64,000 nucleotides of DNA from JABFRJ01 sp031374735 (GCA_031374735.1 JANMGQ010000235.1:62001-126000), one strand, 5' to 3'; positions 17,373-26,080 are shown, numbered from the stretch's first letter. Notes: a model not told the origin generated them from the letters alone. Numbers and translations: made by a program.

Positions 17373-18941
17373 TCACTCCAGTTCCACATTCCACCACACG
17401 GGCACCGGCGATTCGAGCCAGCCCTTGACGGTCTTGCGGTGTGCGCCGATCTGCACAAACTGGCCGAGCGGGATGTACGTCGTCATCTCGGCCGAGCGCG
17501 CCTGCACGGCTTCAGCCAGCGCCTTTTGCTTCATTGGATCGGGTTCGCGCGCAAAAGCATCGCGCAACTTTTCGAGCTCTTCGTCGCACGCCCATCCGGG
17601 GCCCGCCTTGTCGCAGGTGCCGGCGGCGAACTGATTGGCGATTGGATGCTGTGCATCCGCCGTGACCATGGACGTGAAGAAGGCGTTCCACCCGCCGGCT
17701 GACGGCGCATCCTTCTTGGTCCGACGCGCGACGACCGTCTGCCAGTCCATCATCTGTAGGTCGACCTTGAAGCCGACGGCTTCCAGCTGTTGTTTCGCCA
17801 CGGGCCCGAGATTGCGCACGCTGAGGAGATCCGTCGCCTGCATCAACACCACAGGCGTGCCGTCGTAGCCACCCTCTTTGAGCAATGCCTTAGCCTTCTC
17901 GACATTGCCGGTCAGCTTGTCGGCGACACCAGCGTCTGAACCGAACGTGGTTCCGCACACGAAGATCGACTTGCACATCGTGTAGAACTTGGGATCGCCG
18001 ACATTGGCGTCGAGGAAATCCTTCTGATTGAAGGCGTACCACAGGGCCTGCCGGATCTTCGGATGGTCGAACGGTTTGTGCAACACGTTAGGGCGGAACA
18101 CCAAGGCCGAACCCGCCTTGTTCCAGGTGAACAGCTTAACGTCCTTGTCCTTCTCGACGACAGGAATGAGGTCGAACGAGATCAGCTCGATCTGATCGAT
18201 CTCGCCGGCCAGCAACGCATTGACCGCCTGCAGACTGTCCGGGATCGAACGCCATTCGATGCGGTCGATCTTGACGACCTTGCCGCCGGCAAGAGCCGAG
18301 GGTGGTTCGTTGCGCGGCACGTATTTCGGGTTCTTGACGTAAACGACCTTGTCGCCCGCTTTCCACTCGTCGCGTTTGAAGATGAAGGGGCCGGAACCTG
18401 TGGTGTCGTCGAGCTGCTTGTTCGGATCTGTTTCAGCGACGCGTTTCGGCATCATGAATGGGGCGTTCGACGACGGTTTGCCGAGGGCCTGTATGACCAG
18501 CCCCGTTGGCGTCTTGAGCTTGATCTCGATGGTGCGCGCGTCTTTCGCCGTGATCGTCTCGACGAAGGCCTGCAGCTTCAGGCCCATCGGATCGCGCGCC
18601 GACCAGCGCTTGATGGAAGCGACGCAATCCTCAGCGGTCACGGGGGGGCCGTCATGCCAGTTGAGGCCGTCGCGCAGAATCATGGTGTGGGTCAGTTGAT
18701 CCGCCGACACCGTGTAGTCGCCGACCATCTGCGGCTTGATTTCGCCCTTGGCGTCCTGCGCAAACAGCGTGTCGTAGATCATGTAGCCGTGGTTGCGCAC
18801 GATGTACGCCGTCGTCCAGATGGGGTCGATGATCTTCAAGTCCGAGTGCGCGACGACGCGCAGCGTCTTCTGGGCTTGCGCCGCATGCGGCGCTGTGAAG
18901 AGGAGCGCAAGGGTGGCAACGAGTGCTGAGATGCGGCGCAT
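17373..18941 (-). CDS. ABC transporter substrate-binding protein, family 5 (peptide/opine/nickel type)
   Basis: The 522-residue exported protein has a signal peptide (MRRISALVATLALLFTAPHA, cut after AQA). It then shows the family-5 pattern: LRVVAHSDLKIIDPIWTTAY, MVGDYTVSADQLTHTMILRD, LNWHDGPPVTAEDCVASIKRW and GSGPFIFKRDEWKAGDKVVY. Such proteins deliver oligopeptides, glutathione, opines or glycosides to an ABC permease. No cognate permease or ATPase gene is in the window. ATG 18941 has gggag ten bases upstream. It lies 33 bases downstream of dctQ in a TRAP locus, so it may have been recruited there or may serve an ABC system encoded elsewhere. Confidence 0.9.
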   Translation of the reverse strand: MRRISALVATLALLFTAPHAAQAQKTLRVVAHSDLKIIDPIWTTAYIVRNHGYMIYDTLFAQDAKGEIKPQMVGDYTVSADQLTHTMILRDGLNWHDGPPVTAEDCVASIKRWSARDPMGLKLQAFVETITAKDARTIEIKLKTPTGLVIQALGKPSSNAPFMMPKRVAETDPNKQLDDTTGSGPFIFKRDEWKAGDKVVYVKNPKYVPRNEPPSALAGGKVVKIDRIEWRSIPDSLQAVNALLAGEIDQIELISFDLIPVVEKDKDVKLFTWNKAGSALVFRPNVLHKPFDHPKIRQALWYAFNQKDFLDANVGDPKFYTMCKSIFVCGTTFGSDAGVADKLTGNVEKAKALLKEGGYDGTPVVLMQATDLLSVRNLGPVAKQQLEAVGFKVDLQMMDWQTVVARRTKKDAPSAGGWNAFFTSMVTADAQHPIANQFAAGTCDKAGPGWACDEELEKLRDAFAREPDPMKQKALAEAVQARSAEMTTYIPLGQFVQIGAHRKTVKGWLESPVPVWWNVELE

Positions 18942-18974
18942 GGGTTGCGATCTCCCGATCGATGTTGCTTTGGA

Positions 18975-19553
18975 TCAATCCGCCGGCGCGCCGGCTTTGA
19001 AGCTGTGGTCTTCCAGCGGCAATCCGAGCAGCGCCTGGATCAGCCGGCCGAGGAACTGCAAGGCGAGCAGGAACATCCCGAACGTGACCACGGCCTGCGG
19101 GATCCACACCGGCGTGTTGCTTGAGATGGAGGTCTGCCCGCGCGAGAAGCTGCCGTAGGTGAACTTGACCATGGCGTAGGCGAGGAAGCCGACGAAGGCG
19201 AGCGCCACGGCCGCGCACAGAATCTCGACCACACGGCGAACGCCCGGCGACACATTGTTGATCAGCAGCGACACGCGAATGTGCCCGCCGCCGCGCAACG
19301 TCATGGCCGCACCGAACGTGAAGGTCGCCGCCATCAGATACGACGACCACTCCCAGGCGACGGGGATGTGTGCGGGCACGAGCGATGTGACGTTCGACAG
19401 CGCGCGCAGGAACACTTCGGCCAGCATCAGCATCGTCAGCAGCACGAGGCACAGCGCGCCGAGCCACCCGTCCAGGCGGGAGACGTAGTCGATGCCATTC
19501 AAGATCGCGCGCAATGGCTGTGGGGCGGCGGCGTTGGCGGAGGGGTGGGACAT
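18975..19553 (-). CDS. dctQ: TRAP transporter small permease (DctQ)
   Basis: The 192-residue membrane protein has four hydrophobic segments, and the DctQ blocks are present: LDGWLGALCLVLLTMLMLAE, VFLRAL, HIPVAWEWSSYLMAATFTFG and MTLRGGGHIRVSLLIN. It forms the membrane module with DctM. It lies downstream of dctP on the same strand. The 122-base gap to dctP contains two copies of a palindrome that could process or stabilise the dctP transcript. The start at 19553 lacks an obvious RBS, but the product length fits the family. Confidence 0.9.
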   Translation of the reverse strand: MSHPSANAAAPQPLRAILNGIDYVSRLDGWLGALCLVLLTMLMLAEVFLRALSNVTSLVPAHIPVAWEWSSYLMAATFTFGAAMTLRGGGHIRVSLLINNVSPGVRRVVEILCAAVALAFVGFLAYAMVKFTYGSFSRGQTSISSNTPVWIPQAVVTFGMFLLALQFLGRLIQALLGLPLEDHSFKAGAPAD

Positions 19554-19568
19554 TGTTGATGCCAGTTT

Positions 19569-19592
19569 GGTGTCTGACCTCGGTCAGACACC
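19569..19592. repeat. Palindrome copy 1, gtgtctgacc/ggtcagacac
   Basis: Arms ggtgtctgacc and ggtcagacacc are separated by tc and would form an 11-bp stem. A second copy, differing only in the central two bases, lies at 19649-19672 and a third at 49631-49654. It sits between dctP and dctQ. It is either a REP-type dispersed element or a local RNA hairpin. Confidence 0.85.
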
Positions 19593-19648
19593 GTTTCACA
19601 GGCGTCGATCTTGTGTTGCGCCCGCTCCACGCCGAGAGCGGGGCTGAG

Positions 19649-19672
19649 GTGTCTGACCGAGGTCAGACACCA
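19649..19672. repeat. Palindrome copy 2, gtgtctgacc/ggtcagacac
   Basis: The same 11-bp arms as the copy at 19569, here with centre ga. It lies immediately after the dctP stop (19676 on the minus strand), where a hairpin could act as a 3' barrier to exonucleases and raise DctP over DctQ. No T-run follows, so it is not a classic intrinsic terminator. Confidence 0.85.
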
Positions 19673-19675
19673 ACG

Positions 19676-20674
19676 TCACCGTTTCATCTCGGCGAGATAC
19701 GCCTTGATCGGCGCTTCGGCGGCCGGCACGCGCTTGATGAAATCTCCCAAAATGCTTGCGGTCTTCTCGCGGAAGTCTTTCATCATCGGCTCGGGGATGG
19801 TGACCACTTCCATCTTGTTCTCGAGCAGGCGGGCAAGGCTGTCTTTATCCGCCTTGATCGACGTGGCCCAGAAGTCTGGCTCAAGCGTCTTGCCGAGATC
19901 CTCGATCGCCTTCTGTTCCTCGGGCTTGAGTTTCTTCCAGGCGTCGAGGTTCACTGTGACAATCTGCGAGGACCAGACGTGGTTGGTCGGGTAGACAGTC
20001 TTCAGGAACTCCCAGAACTTGCCATCGACGCCTGATACGGCCGAGGTCGAGACCCCCGAAACAGCGCCCGAAGCCAATGCTGGTATCGTCTCACCCCAGG
20101 GGATCAGGACCGGGGACATGCCAACGGCGGTGAGCATGTCGGAGGCGCCCTTGTCCGGCACGCGGATCTTGATGCCTTTCAAGCCGTCGAGCGTGTCGAC
20201 CTTCACCTTCAGATGCAGGTACTGCGTCGGCCACGGCACCATATAGATGATCTTCTGATTGTTCTTCGCGGCAACCTGTTCGTAGACGGGGCGCAGATGC
20301 TTGTGCAGCACTTTCAACTCATCGGCATTGCCAACCAGGAACGGAATGCCTTCGGTGCCGAGCACGGGTTCGTCGCCGATTTGCTGGATGTTGAGCACGT
20401 CAGCCATGGGCACGAGTCCGTCACGCACGGCGCGCAGATGTTCGGGTCCCTTGAAGCCGAGCTGTCCGCCGGCTTTCACTGTGATGACGACGCTGCCTTT
20501 TGTGGCGGCCTTCACTTCGTCGGCGAAGCGCATGGCGTTCTTGGTGTGGAAGTTTGCTTCCGGCCAAACCGTGGAGAGGTCCCAGGTCGTTGTCTGCGCG
20601 ACGGCTGCGGACGTGACCATCGCGAGAGCTGCAGCCATCGCCGCGCTACGCAGAAGCATACGTTTCGTTTGCAT
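19676..20674 (-). CDS. dctP: TRAP transporter substrate-binding protein (DctP)
   Basis: The 332-residue periplasmic receptor has a signal peptide (SAAMAAALAMVTSAAVAQ). It then shows the DctP pattern: NAMRFADEVKAATKGSVVIT, KAGGQLGFKGPEHLRAVRDG, the LKGIKIRVP motif with a following MLTAVGMSPV, and an Arg that in this family contacts the carboxylate of the ligand. ATG 20674 is chosen because gggag precedes it by six bases; the frame is open further upstream but without signal-peptide logic. As first gene of the minus-strand group, it probably sets expression of the locus. The ligand is unknown, though a carboxylic acid is the usual case. Confidence 0.92.
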   Translation of the reverse strand: MQTKRMLLRSAAMAAALAMVTSAAVAQTTTWDLSTVWPEANFHTKNAMRFADEVKAATKGSVVITVKAGGQLGFKGPEHLRAVRDGLVPMADVLNIQQIGDEPVLGTEGIPFLVGNADELKVLHKHLRPVYEQVAAKNNQKIIYMVPWPTQYLHLKVKVDTLDGLKGIKIRVPDKGASDMLTAVGMSPVLIPWGETIPALASGAVSGVSTSAVSGVDGKFWEFLKTVYPTNHVWSSQIVTVNLDAWKKLKPEEQKAIEDLGKTLEPDFWATSIKADKDSLARLLENKMEVVTIPEPMMKDFREKTASILGDFIKRVPAAEAPIKAYLAEMKR

Positions 20675-21255
20675 CGATATCTCCCTGTGCCCGACCGTCG
20701 GCCACCTATGGGAGAGTTGCCGGTCACCGGCCGATGCGCAAGTGCAAAGTGCAGGGTTTAGCGAGCCACGGCACAACGAAGACAAAGGCTAAGACGAAGA
20801 TATAGAACAGTCCCTTCGCGGTCTCGAGCTTCGGGTGGCTCGTCACATCGCATCGACAGGCGCGCGGGTGGTGAGCACGCGCGAAAGGATCACCTGGTCG
20901 CGATACCGACATGCAGGGGGCGTTGCATAGGCGCCGCAATGATTGTTTCCCCAACCGATGGGTTGAGCGTATTGCCGGTAGATTGAGATCCGGTGAAAGA
21001 TGATCCGTGAAGACATGGTGGCGGCGACGCTTGTCACGGGTCCGACACTGAGTGTGTCCGCACCTGTCGGAAGCGGCCTTCCCTCGCTACAAAAATGACC
21101 GCTGGCTTCGACCGCACTTCGACCAGTCCCACAATGTTCTGTTCGTCCCCATTGAGGATCAGCGGGAACCGGCCGCACGCTTGCGCGCAATGGATCGAGC
21201 CCTGCGGTCGCTCGCCTGAGATCTGGGCGCGGTCGGTGTCGGCTCACTACGGGCC
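20675..21255. other. 581-base region with no confident gene
   Basis: It lies upstream of dctP and downstream of moaC, both on the minus strand. It contains the dctP promoter region, a 40-codon minus-strand frame at 20724-20846 whose product is mostly one hydrophobic segment (GLFYIFVLAFVFVVPWLA), and the plus-strand remnant described at 21052-21219. The hydrophobic frame starts with GTG and has no clear RBS, so I do not call it a gene. Confidence 0.5.
21052..21219 (+). pseudogene. Probable 3' gene fragment
   Basis: A 55-codon plus-strand frame gives a protein-like sequence: SEAAFPRYKNDRWLRPHFDQ, SHNVLFVPIEDQREPAARLR and AMDRALRSLA, ending in TGA at 21217-21219. Codon use is GC-rich at third positions, and the composition looks like the C-terminus of a soluble protein. 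An in-frame TGA at 21049 blocks extension. A neighbouring frame (MIREDMVAATLVTGPTLS from 21000) might be its shifted 5' part. It is probably a decayed gene or the tail of a displaced one. No family recognised. Confidence 0.35.
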
Positions 21256-21735
21256 TCACACCGGCGCCCGATAGTCGCCGCTCTTACCGCCGGTTTTCTC
21301 GACGAGGTGCACGCCTTCGATGCGCATGCCTTTTTCGGCGGCTTTTAGCATGTCGTAGATGGTCAGGCACGCGACCGAGACGGCCGTCAGCGCTTCCATC
21401 TCGACGCCTGTCTGGCCGCCGACCTTGACCAGTGCGGTGACGCGGATGCCGGGCGGCGAAGGCTGGAGTTCGAAATCGACCGTCACCTTGCTGATGGCGA
21501 GGGGATGGCACAGCGGGATCAGCTCGTGCGTCCGCTTGGCGGCCATGATTCCAGCGATGCGGGCCGTGGCGAGCACGTCACCCTTCTTGGCGAGGCCATC
21601 GCTGACGAGGGCTAGCGTTGCGGCTTGCATGGCGACGAAGCCTCGAGCGATGGCGGTACGCGAGGTGACGGATTTCTCCGAAACGTCAACCATGTGCGCT
21701 TCGCCACGGGCGTTGAGATGTGTCAGTGTGCTCAT
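21256..21735 (-). CDS. moaC: Cyclic pyranopterin monophosphate synthase
   Basis: The 159-residue protein is MoaC, which converts 3',8-cyclo-7,8-dihydro-GTP to cyclic pyranopterin monophosphate in molybdenum cofactor synthesis. Diagnostic blocks are KKGDVLATARIAGIMAAKRT, ELIPLCHPLAISKV, GVEMEALTAVSVACLTIYDM and KGMRIEGVHLVEKTGGKSGD. Length matches the family (about 160). ATG 21735 gives the expected MSTLTHLNARGEAHMVDVSE start. No other moa, moe or mob gene is in the window. It is divergent from crtY across 115 bases. Confidence 0.95.
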   Translation of the reverse strand: MSTLTHLNARGEAHMVDVSEKSVTSRTAIARGFVAMQAATLALVSDGLAKKGDVLATARIAGIMAAKRTHELIPLCHPLAISKVTVDFELQPSPPGIRVTALVKVGGQTGVEMEALTAVSVACLTIYDMLKAAEKGMRIEGVHLVEKTGGKSGDYRAPV

Positions 21736-21850
21736 GGCCTTCGTGTCGCGCAGCTGAGCCGTCCGCGCAAGATGGACCAGCGCGCGAACACATGAGACAA
21801 CGTCTGGGTGGCACAAAACAGATGGCAACGGACGTGGAACGCAGAGCGGA

Positions 21851-23032
21851 ATGACCGACTATGACATCATCCTTGTCGGCGGCGGATTGGCCAACGGCCT
21901 GATCGCGGACCGGTTGTCGGCCTTGCGGCCGGAGTTGCGCATCCTCGTCGTCGAGCAGGGCGCAACGCTCGGCGGCAACCACACGTGGTCGTTCCATGAT
22001 ACGGACATTACCGCCGCTCAGCATGCGTGGCTGGCGCCCTATGTGGCGCATCGCTGGGCAAAGCAGGAGATCCGGTTTCCGGCCCACCGGCGCGTCCTCG
22101 ATACCGGCTATTGCTCGGTGCCGTCGGATCACTTTGATATGGTTTTGCGGGCGAAACTCGGCAGCCGCGCCCGCGTTGATATCGAGGTCGTCGACGTCAC
22201 GCCTGAGCGTGTCACCCTCGCAGATCAGTCCACTCTGACAGCGCGTTGCGTGATCGACGGGCGCGGGCCGCGCCATGATCCGTCGCTGGCGCTCGGGTTC
22301 CAGAAGTTCATCGGTCGCGAGATCGAGACGGTGGAGCCGCACGGCCTCGCGTGGCCTATCATCATGGACGCGACGGTGTCGCAGAAGGATGGCTATCGCT
22401 TTGTCTACTCGTTGCCGTTGGATGAGCGCCGGCTGCTGATCGAGGACACCTATTACTCCGACCGGCCGGACCTGGATCTGTCGCATCTGCGTGGTGGTAT
22501 CGACAGCTATGCGGCGTCGCAGGGCTGGCGGGTCGCGCGGGACCTCAGAGAGGAATCAGGCGTGCTCCCGATCGTGCTTGCGGGCGACATGGATGTGTTC
22601 TGGGCGCGTGACAGCGGGTTGCCACGCGTTGGCCTGCGCGCTGGGTTGTTTCATCCGACCACCGGATATTCGCTGCCTGATGCCGTGCGCATGGCCGAGA
22701 AGATTGCCGCGGCGCCGCAGATCGATTCGGCGTTCATTGCGCGGCTGATCTCCGAGCATGGCCGAGCCGTCTGGCGTCAGCGCGGGTTTTTCCGCCTGCT
22801 CAACCGCATGCTGTTCGTTGCCGCGACGCCAGACGAACGGATCGGCGTGATGTCGCGCTTTTATGGGCTATCTGAACCTTTGATACGGCGCTTTTATGCG
22901 GCCGAACTGACCTTGCTCGATCAGGCACGCATTGTATCGGGCAAGCCGCCGATCCCCATCAGCGCGGCGTTGCAGTCCTTTCCGGCCAGCAGCGGTTGGC
23001 GCTTTGCGCGGGCCAACGAGACAACAAAATGA
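21851..23032 (+). CDS. crtY: Lycopene beta-cyclase
   Basis: The 393-residue flavoprotein has the Rossmann start YDIILVGGGLANGLIADRLS and the CrtY blocks GGNHTWSFHDTDI, CVIDGRGPRHDPSLALGFQK, FVYSLPLDERRLLIEDTYYS and LRAGLFHPTTGYSLPDAVRM. CrtY cyclises both ends of lycopene to give beta-carotene in the membrane. The gene overlaps crtB by ATGA (23029-23032), so the two are translationally coupled. crtI (phytoene desaturase) and crtE are not in the window, so the intermediate steps must be encoded elsewhere. Confidence 0.94.
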   Translation: MTDYDIILVGGGLANGLIADRLSALRPELRILVVEQGATLGGNHTWSFHDTDITAAQHAWLAPYVAHRWAKQEIRFPAHRRVLDTGYCSVPSDHFDMVLRAKLGSRARVDIEVVDVTPERVTLADQSTLTARCVIDGRGPRHDPSLALGFQKFIGREIETVEPHGLAWPIIMDATVSQKDGYRFVYSLPLDERRLLIEDTYYSDRPDLDLSHLRGGIDSYAASQGWRVARDLREESGVLPIVLAGDMDVFWARDSGLPRVGLRAGLFHPTTGYSLPDAVRMAEKIAAAPQIDSAFIARLISEHGRAVWRQRGFFRLLNRMLFVAATPDERIGVMSRFYGLSEPLIRRFYAAELTLLDQARIVSGKPPIPISAALQSFPASSGWRFARANETTK

Positions 23033-23976
23033 TCGCCTCTGATCCCATCGTTGCCCTGGCGGCAGAGCGCATCGCCAAGGGCTCTAAGAGCTTTGCAGGC
23101 GCAGCCAAGCTGTTCGATGTGGAGACGCGGGCGAGCGCCTTCATGCTGTATGCGTGGTGCCGTCATTGCGATGATGAGATCGACGGCCAGGTGCTTGGCT
23201 ACGCGCGCCAGGATCGTCGCCGCCCGCCGCGCGAGGTGCTGGTGGAGTTGCGCGAGAAAACGCTGGCGGCAACCGCGGGCAAAGCGACAGAGCCGATCTA
23301 CATCGGCCTGCAGCGTGTGGTGGAGAAGCACAAAATACCGGCCACCCATGCGCTGGAGCTGATCCGCGGCATGGAAATGGACGTCGAGATGGAGACAGCC
23401 GGACGGCGTTATCGCACCCGCGACGATGTGCTCGAGTATTGCTATCATGTGGCGGGCTGCGTGGGCGTCATGATGGCCATGGTGATGGGTGCGACGGAGC
23501 CGTCTGTGTTGCGCCGCGCCAGCGATCTCGGCATCGCTTTCCAGCTGACCAACATTGCGCGCGACGTGGTGCCCGATGCAGCCGAAGGCCGCTTCTATCT
23601 GCCGGCAGATCTTATGGCGGCGCATGGGTTGACGGAGCAGAATTTGGCTGTGCCGGAAAACCGGGCGCGGGTCTTTGCGGCCACGCGCGCGCTGCTGGAT
23701 GAGGCGGAACGCTATTATGCCTCCGCGCAGGCGGGATTGCCGCATCTGCCGTTTCGCTCGGCGTGGGCGGTGGCGGCGGCGCGGCGTGTGTATCGCGATA
23801 TCGGCGCGATTGTACGGGCGCGTGGGGCGGCAGCCTGGGACACACGGGCGTCAACAAGCAAAGCACGCAAGCTCAGTGGCGTTGCGCTCGCCGGGCTCGA
23901 TGCGGCGCGCACGCGCGGTGGTGTCGGGCAGGCGACGGATCGGACGGGATTGTGGACGCCAAAATCACTGGGCTGA
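23029..23976 (+). CDS. crtB: Phytoene synthase
   Basis: The 315-residue enzyme joins two geranylgeranyl diphosphates to phytoene, the first committed carotenoid step. The two Asp-rich Mg2+-binding motifs are visible: YAWCRHCDDEID near residue 40 and AFQLTNIARDVVPDA. The start SFAGAAKLFDVETRASAFML and the GRFYLPADLMAAHGL block are typical of CrtB rather than squalene synthase. ATG 23029 overlaps the crtY stop; an upstream start within crtY is rejected. The C-terminus is slightly extended and basic. Confidence 0.94.
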   Translation: MIASDPIVALAAERIAKGSKSFAGAAKLFDVETRASAFMLYAWCRHCDDEIDGQVLGYARQDRRRPPREVLVELREKTLAATAGKATEPIYIGLQRVVEKHKIPATHALELIRGMEMDVEMETAGRRYRTRDDVLEYCYHVAGCVGVMMAMVMGATEPSVLRRASDLGIAFQLTNIARDVVPDAAEGRFYLPADLMAAHGLTEQNLAVPENRARVFAATRALLDEAERYYASAQAGLPHLPFRSAWAVAAARRVYRDIGAIVRARGAAAWDTRASTSKARKLSGVALAGLDAARTRGGVGQATDRTGLWTPKSLG

Positions 23977-24128
23977 CGAGCGCGCAGTCAGGCTGGTGTC
24001 TTGTCTGGCGGTCGCGGCGGCTTTTTCCGCCTTGGCACAGATCGTAACGCGGCGCCTACTCCATCTTCAGCCATCTGCAACCATCACTGATTAAGTTGAT
24101 GAAGACTGAATGCAGGAGTGACACCACA

Positions 24129-24839
24129 ATGGCCGTCGTCGGTTTCATTCGCAACTACACATGGCTGTGCGCCGTGGGCTGCTTTATCGTAGCCATGATT
24201 TTCGGCGCCAATGGCATGCGGGAGAAGCGGGCCTGGGTGACGAGCGAGGCGCGGGTCGCAGGGATCGAAGATCTCTGCCACATGCTGCCCGTCATCCCTC
24301 CGAATGAGAAACAGGCGGTCTGGGGCGGTATTGTTCCCTGCGCCGAGGTGGCCGCGAAGAAAGAACAACATTCAGCATACACCTATCAGATCAATACAAC
24401 TCGTACCTTCCTGCTGGAGTTCGCGAGTCCGGACGGCAAGCTGCTGCACTCGAAAACGTCGGGCGCAGGCCTGCGCCTGCCGCAGACGGCCGACCTCGGG
24501 CGGATGCTCACCATCGACTATGCCATTGCCAATCCCGATACGATCCGTCTGCACGACGGCATGCGCGGGCTCCAGTTGCCAATTCTGATCAACATTTTCG
24601 GCCTCTGTCTGCTCGGGTTCGCCTGGCTGTCGCACGTCGTCCATGGCGCGCAAACAACCGGCGCGCCGACGGGCGATTGGCTGAACAAGGTCGATCTGCC
24701 GCCAGACGCGGTGGCCGGCCAGAAGACGCTGGGAAAATCTCGTCCTGGAGTGGCAAAGCTCCAGCCGCGCCCAACGCGCCGCGAGCCCGCTCCGCGCCAG
24801 AGCGCTGCAAAGGCTGGCGGATTTGGCCGCAAGACGTGA
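24129..24839 (+). CDS. Membrane protein with two transmembrane segments (DUF3592-like)
   Basis: The 236-residue protein has a membrane helix near the N-terminus (YTWLCAVGCFIVAMIFGANG) and another at about residues 165-185 (LPILINIFGLCLLGFAWLSH). A beta-rich extracytoplasmic part between them contains two cysteines (DLCHMLP, IVPCAEV). This resembles DUF3592-type proteins, whose function is unknown. The cytoplasmic tail is basic and low-complexity (KLQPRPTRREPAPRQSAAKA). ATG 24129 is preferred since gcaggag lies about ten bases upstream; ATG 24099 is an alternative. It stands alone between crtB and the hydroxyacid oxidase. Confidence 0.6.
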   Translation: MAVVGFIRNYTWLCAVGCFIVAMIFGANGMREKRAWVTSEARVAGIEDLCHMLPVIPPNEKQAVWGGIVPCAEVAAKKEQHSAYTYQINTTRTFLLEFASPDGKLLHSKTSGAGLRLPQTADLGRMLTIDYAIANPDTIRLHDGMRGLQLPILINIFGLCLLGFAWLSHVVHGAQTTGAPTGDWLNKVDLPPDAVAGQKTLGKSRPGVAKLQPRPTRREPAPRQSAAKAGGFGRKT

Positions 24840-24937
24840 CGCCTTTCGGTTTCGAATAGGTTCCCTGCGTCTGCAGCCTTGACCTGCGTGCGGCAATGCC
24901 TAAGCGTGTGGCGCTACAACATTGCCCCGTGGATCTC

Positions 24938-26080
24938 ATGCCCAAAGCTGCCAAACCCTCCGTCGTCGCGGCGGTCGCTGTGCCCGAAGCAACGATGGAC
25001 TTTCAAGCGCTGCACGAGTTTGCTGAAGCGGCGGAAGCCAAGTTGCCCGGTAAGATCTGGGATTACGTGGTCGGCGGCACCGAGACCGAGACGACACTGC
25101 GGCGCAACCGGTATGCCATCGACAGTATCGCCTTTCGCCCGCGCGTGCTGCGTGATGTGTCCAAGATCGACGCCTCACACCTGATCTTTGGCCGCAAGGC
25201 GCGCCTGCCGTTGTTTCTGGCGCCCGTTGGTGGGCTTGAATCGATCCATCCAGGTGGAGCTGCAGAAGCGGCGCGCGCGGCCGCCCGGTTCGGTGTGCCG
25301 ATCATGGTCAGCTCCGTCACGGGACCGCCACTCGAAGAGTCAGCGAAAGCGTCCGGCGACGGCCATCGCCTGTTTCAATTGTACGTGCGTGGCGACGACA
25401 CGTTCGTTGACGACTACGTCAAGCGCGTCACGGCGGCAGGCTTCAATGAATTCTGCATCACCGTTGACACCCAAGCCTACAGCCGTCGGGAACGCGACAT
25501 CACCCGTCGGTTTGTCAAATCATGGCGGACGTGGGCAACCGGCACAGCGTTCCAGGCCGAGTTCAACTGGAACCACGTCAAGCGCTTCAAGGACAGGCAT
25601 CCGAGCGTTCCGCTCATTCTCAAGGGCATCGGCACGGGTGAAGATGCCGAGATCGCCTGCCAGCACGGCGTCGACGTGATCTACGTGTCGAACCACGGCG
25701 GCCGACAACTCGATCATGGTCGCGGCTCGCTCGACGTGCTGCCTGAAGTGGTCGAGGCTGTGCGTGGCCGTGCGAAAGTTTTCATCGACGGCAGCTTCAC
25801 CCGCGGCACCGACTTCCTGAAGGCCATCGCGCTCGGCGCCGATGCCATCGGCATCGGGCGGCTCTATTGCATGGGCCTTGCTGCCGGCGGCGCGGACGCG
25901 CTTGTGCGGCTGCTCGAAATCCTCGAAGAGGAGATCATCACGGATCTCGCCCTGCTCGGCTGTGCGTCCTTCAGCGACGTGACGCGCAACCATGTGCAAC
26001 GCGCGACGCCGGCTTATCAGTCGAACATGGGTTCCTCCATGCCGCTGAAGGATCTGTACGTGGATAAGCGCGGCGGCTGA
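24938..26080 (+). CDS. FMN-dependent alpha-hydroxy-acid oxidase/dehydrogenase
   Basis: The 380-residue protein is a TIM-barrel flavoenzyme of the lactate dehydrogenase LldD/glycolate oxidase family, which oxidises (S)-2-hydroxy acids to 2-oxo acids. Signature blocks are WDYVVGGTETETTLRRNRYA, RVLRDVSKIDAS, the active-site VIYVSNHGGRQLDHG (catalytic His and Arg) and FIDGSFTRGTDFLKAIALGA. The canonical Asp of DGG is kept as DGS. Either ATG 24938 or ATG 24896 could be the start; 24938 gives the usual family length. Substrate undetermined; no transporter or regulator adjoins it. Confidence 0.85.
   Translation: MPKAAKPSVVAAVAVPEATMDFQALHEFAEAAEAKLPGKIWDYVVGGTETETTLRRNRYAIDSIAFRPRVLRDVSKIDASHLIFGRKARLPLFLAPVGGLESIHPGGAAEAARAAARFGVPIMVSSVTGPPLEESAKASGDGHRLFQLYVRGDDTFVDDYVKRVTAAGFNEFCITVDTQAYSRRERDITRRFVKSWRTWATGTAFQAEFNWNHVKRFKDRHPSVPLILKGIGTGEDAEIACQHGVDVIYVSNHGGRQLDHGRGSLDVLPEVVEAVRGRAKVFIDGSFTRGTDFLKAIALGADAIGIGRLYCMGLAAGGADALVRLLEILEEEIITDLALLGCASFSDVTRNHVQRATPAYQSNMGSSMPLKDLYVDKRGG

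Noticed and set aside
20724..20846. A 40-codon minus-strand frame coding a hydrophobic peptide upstream of dctP
   Set aside because: Begins with GTG, has no clear RBS and only composition supports it; chance is as likely.
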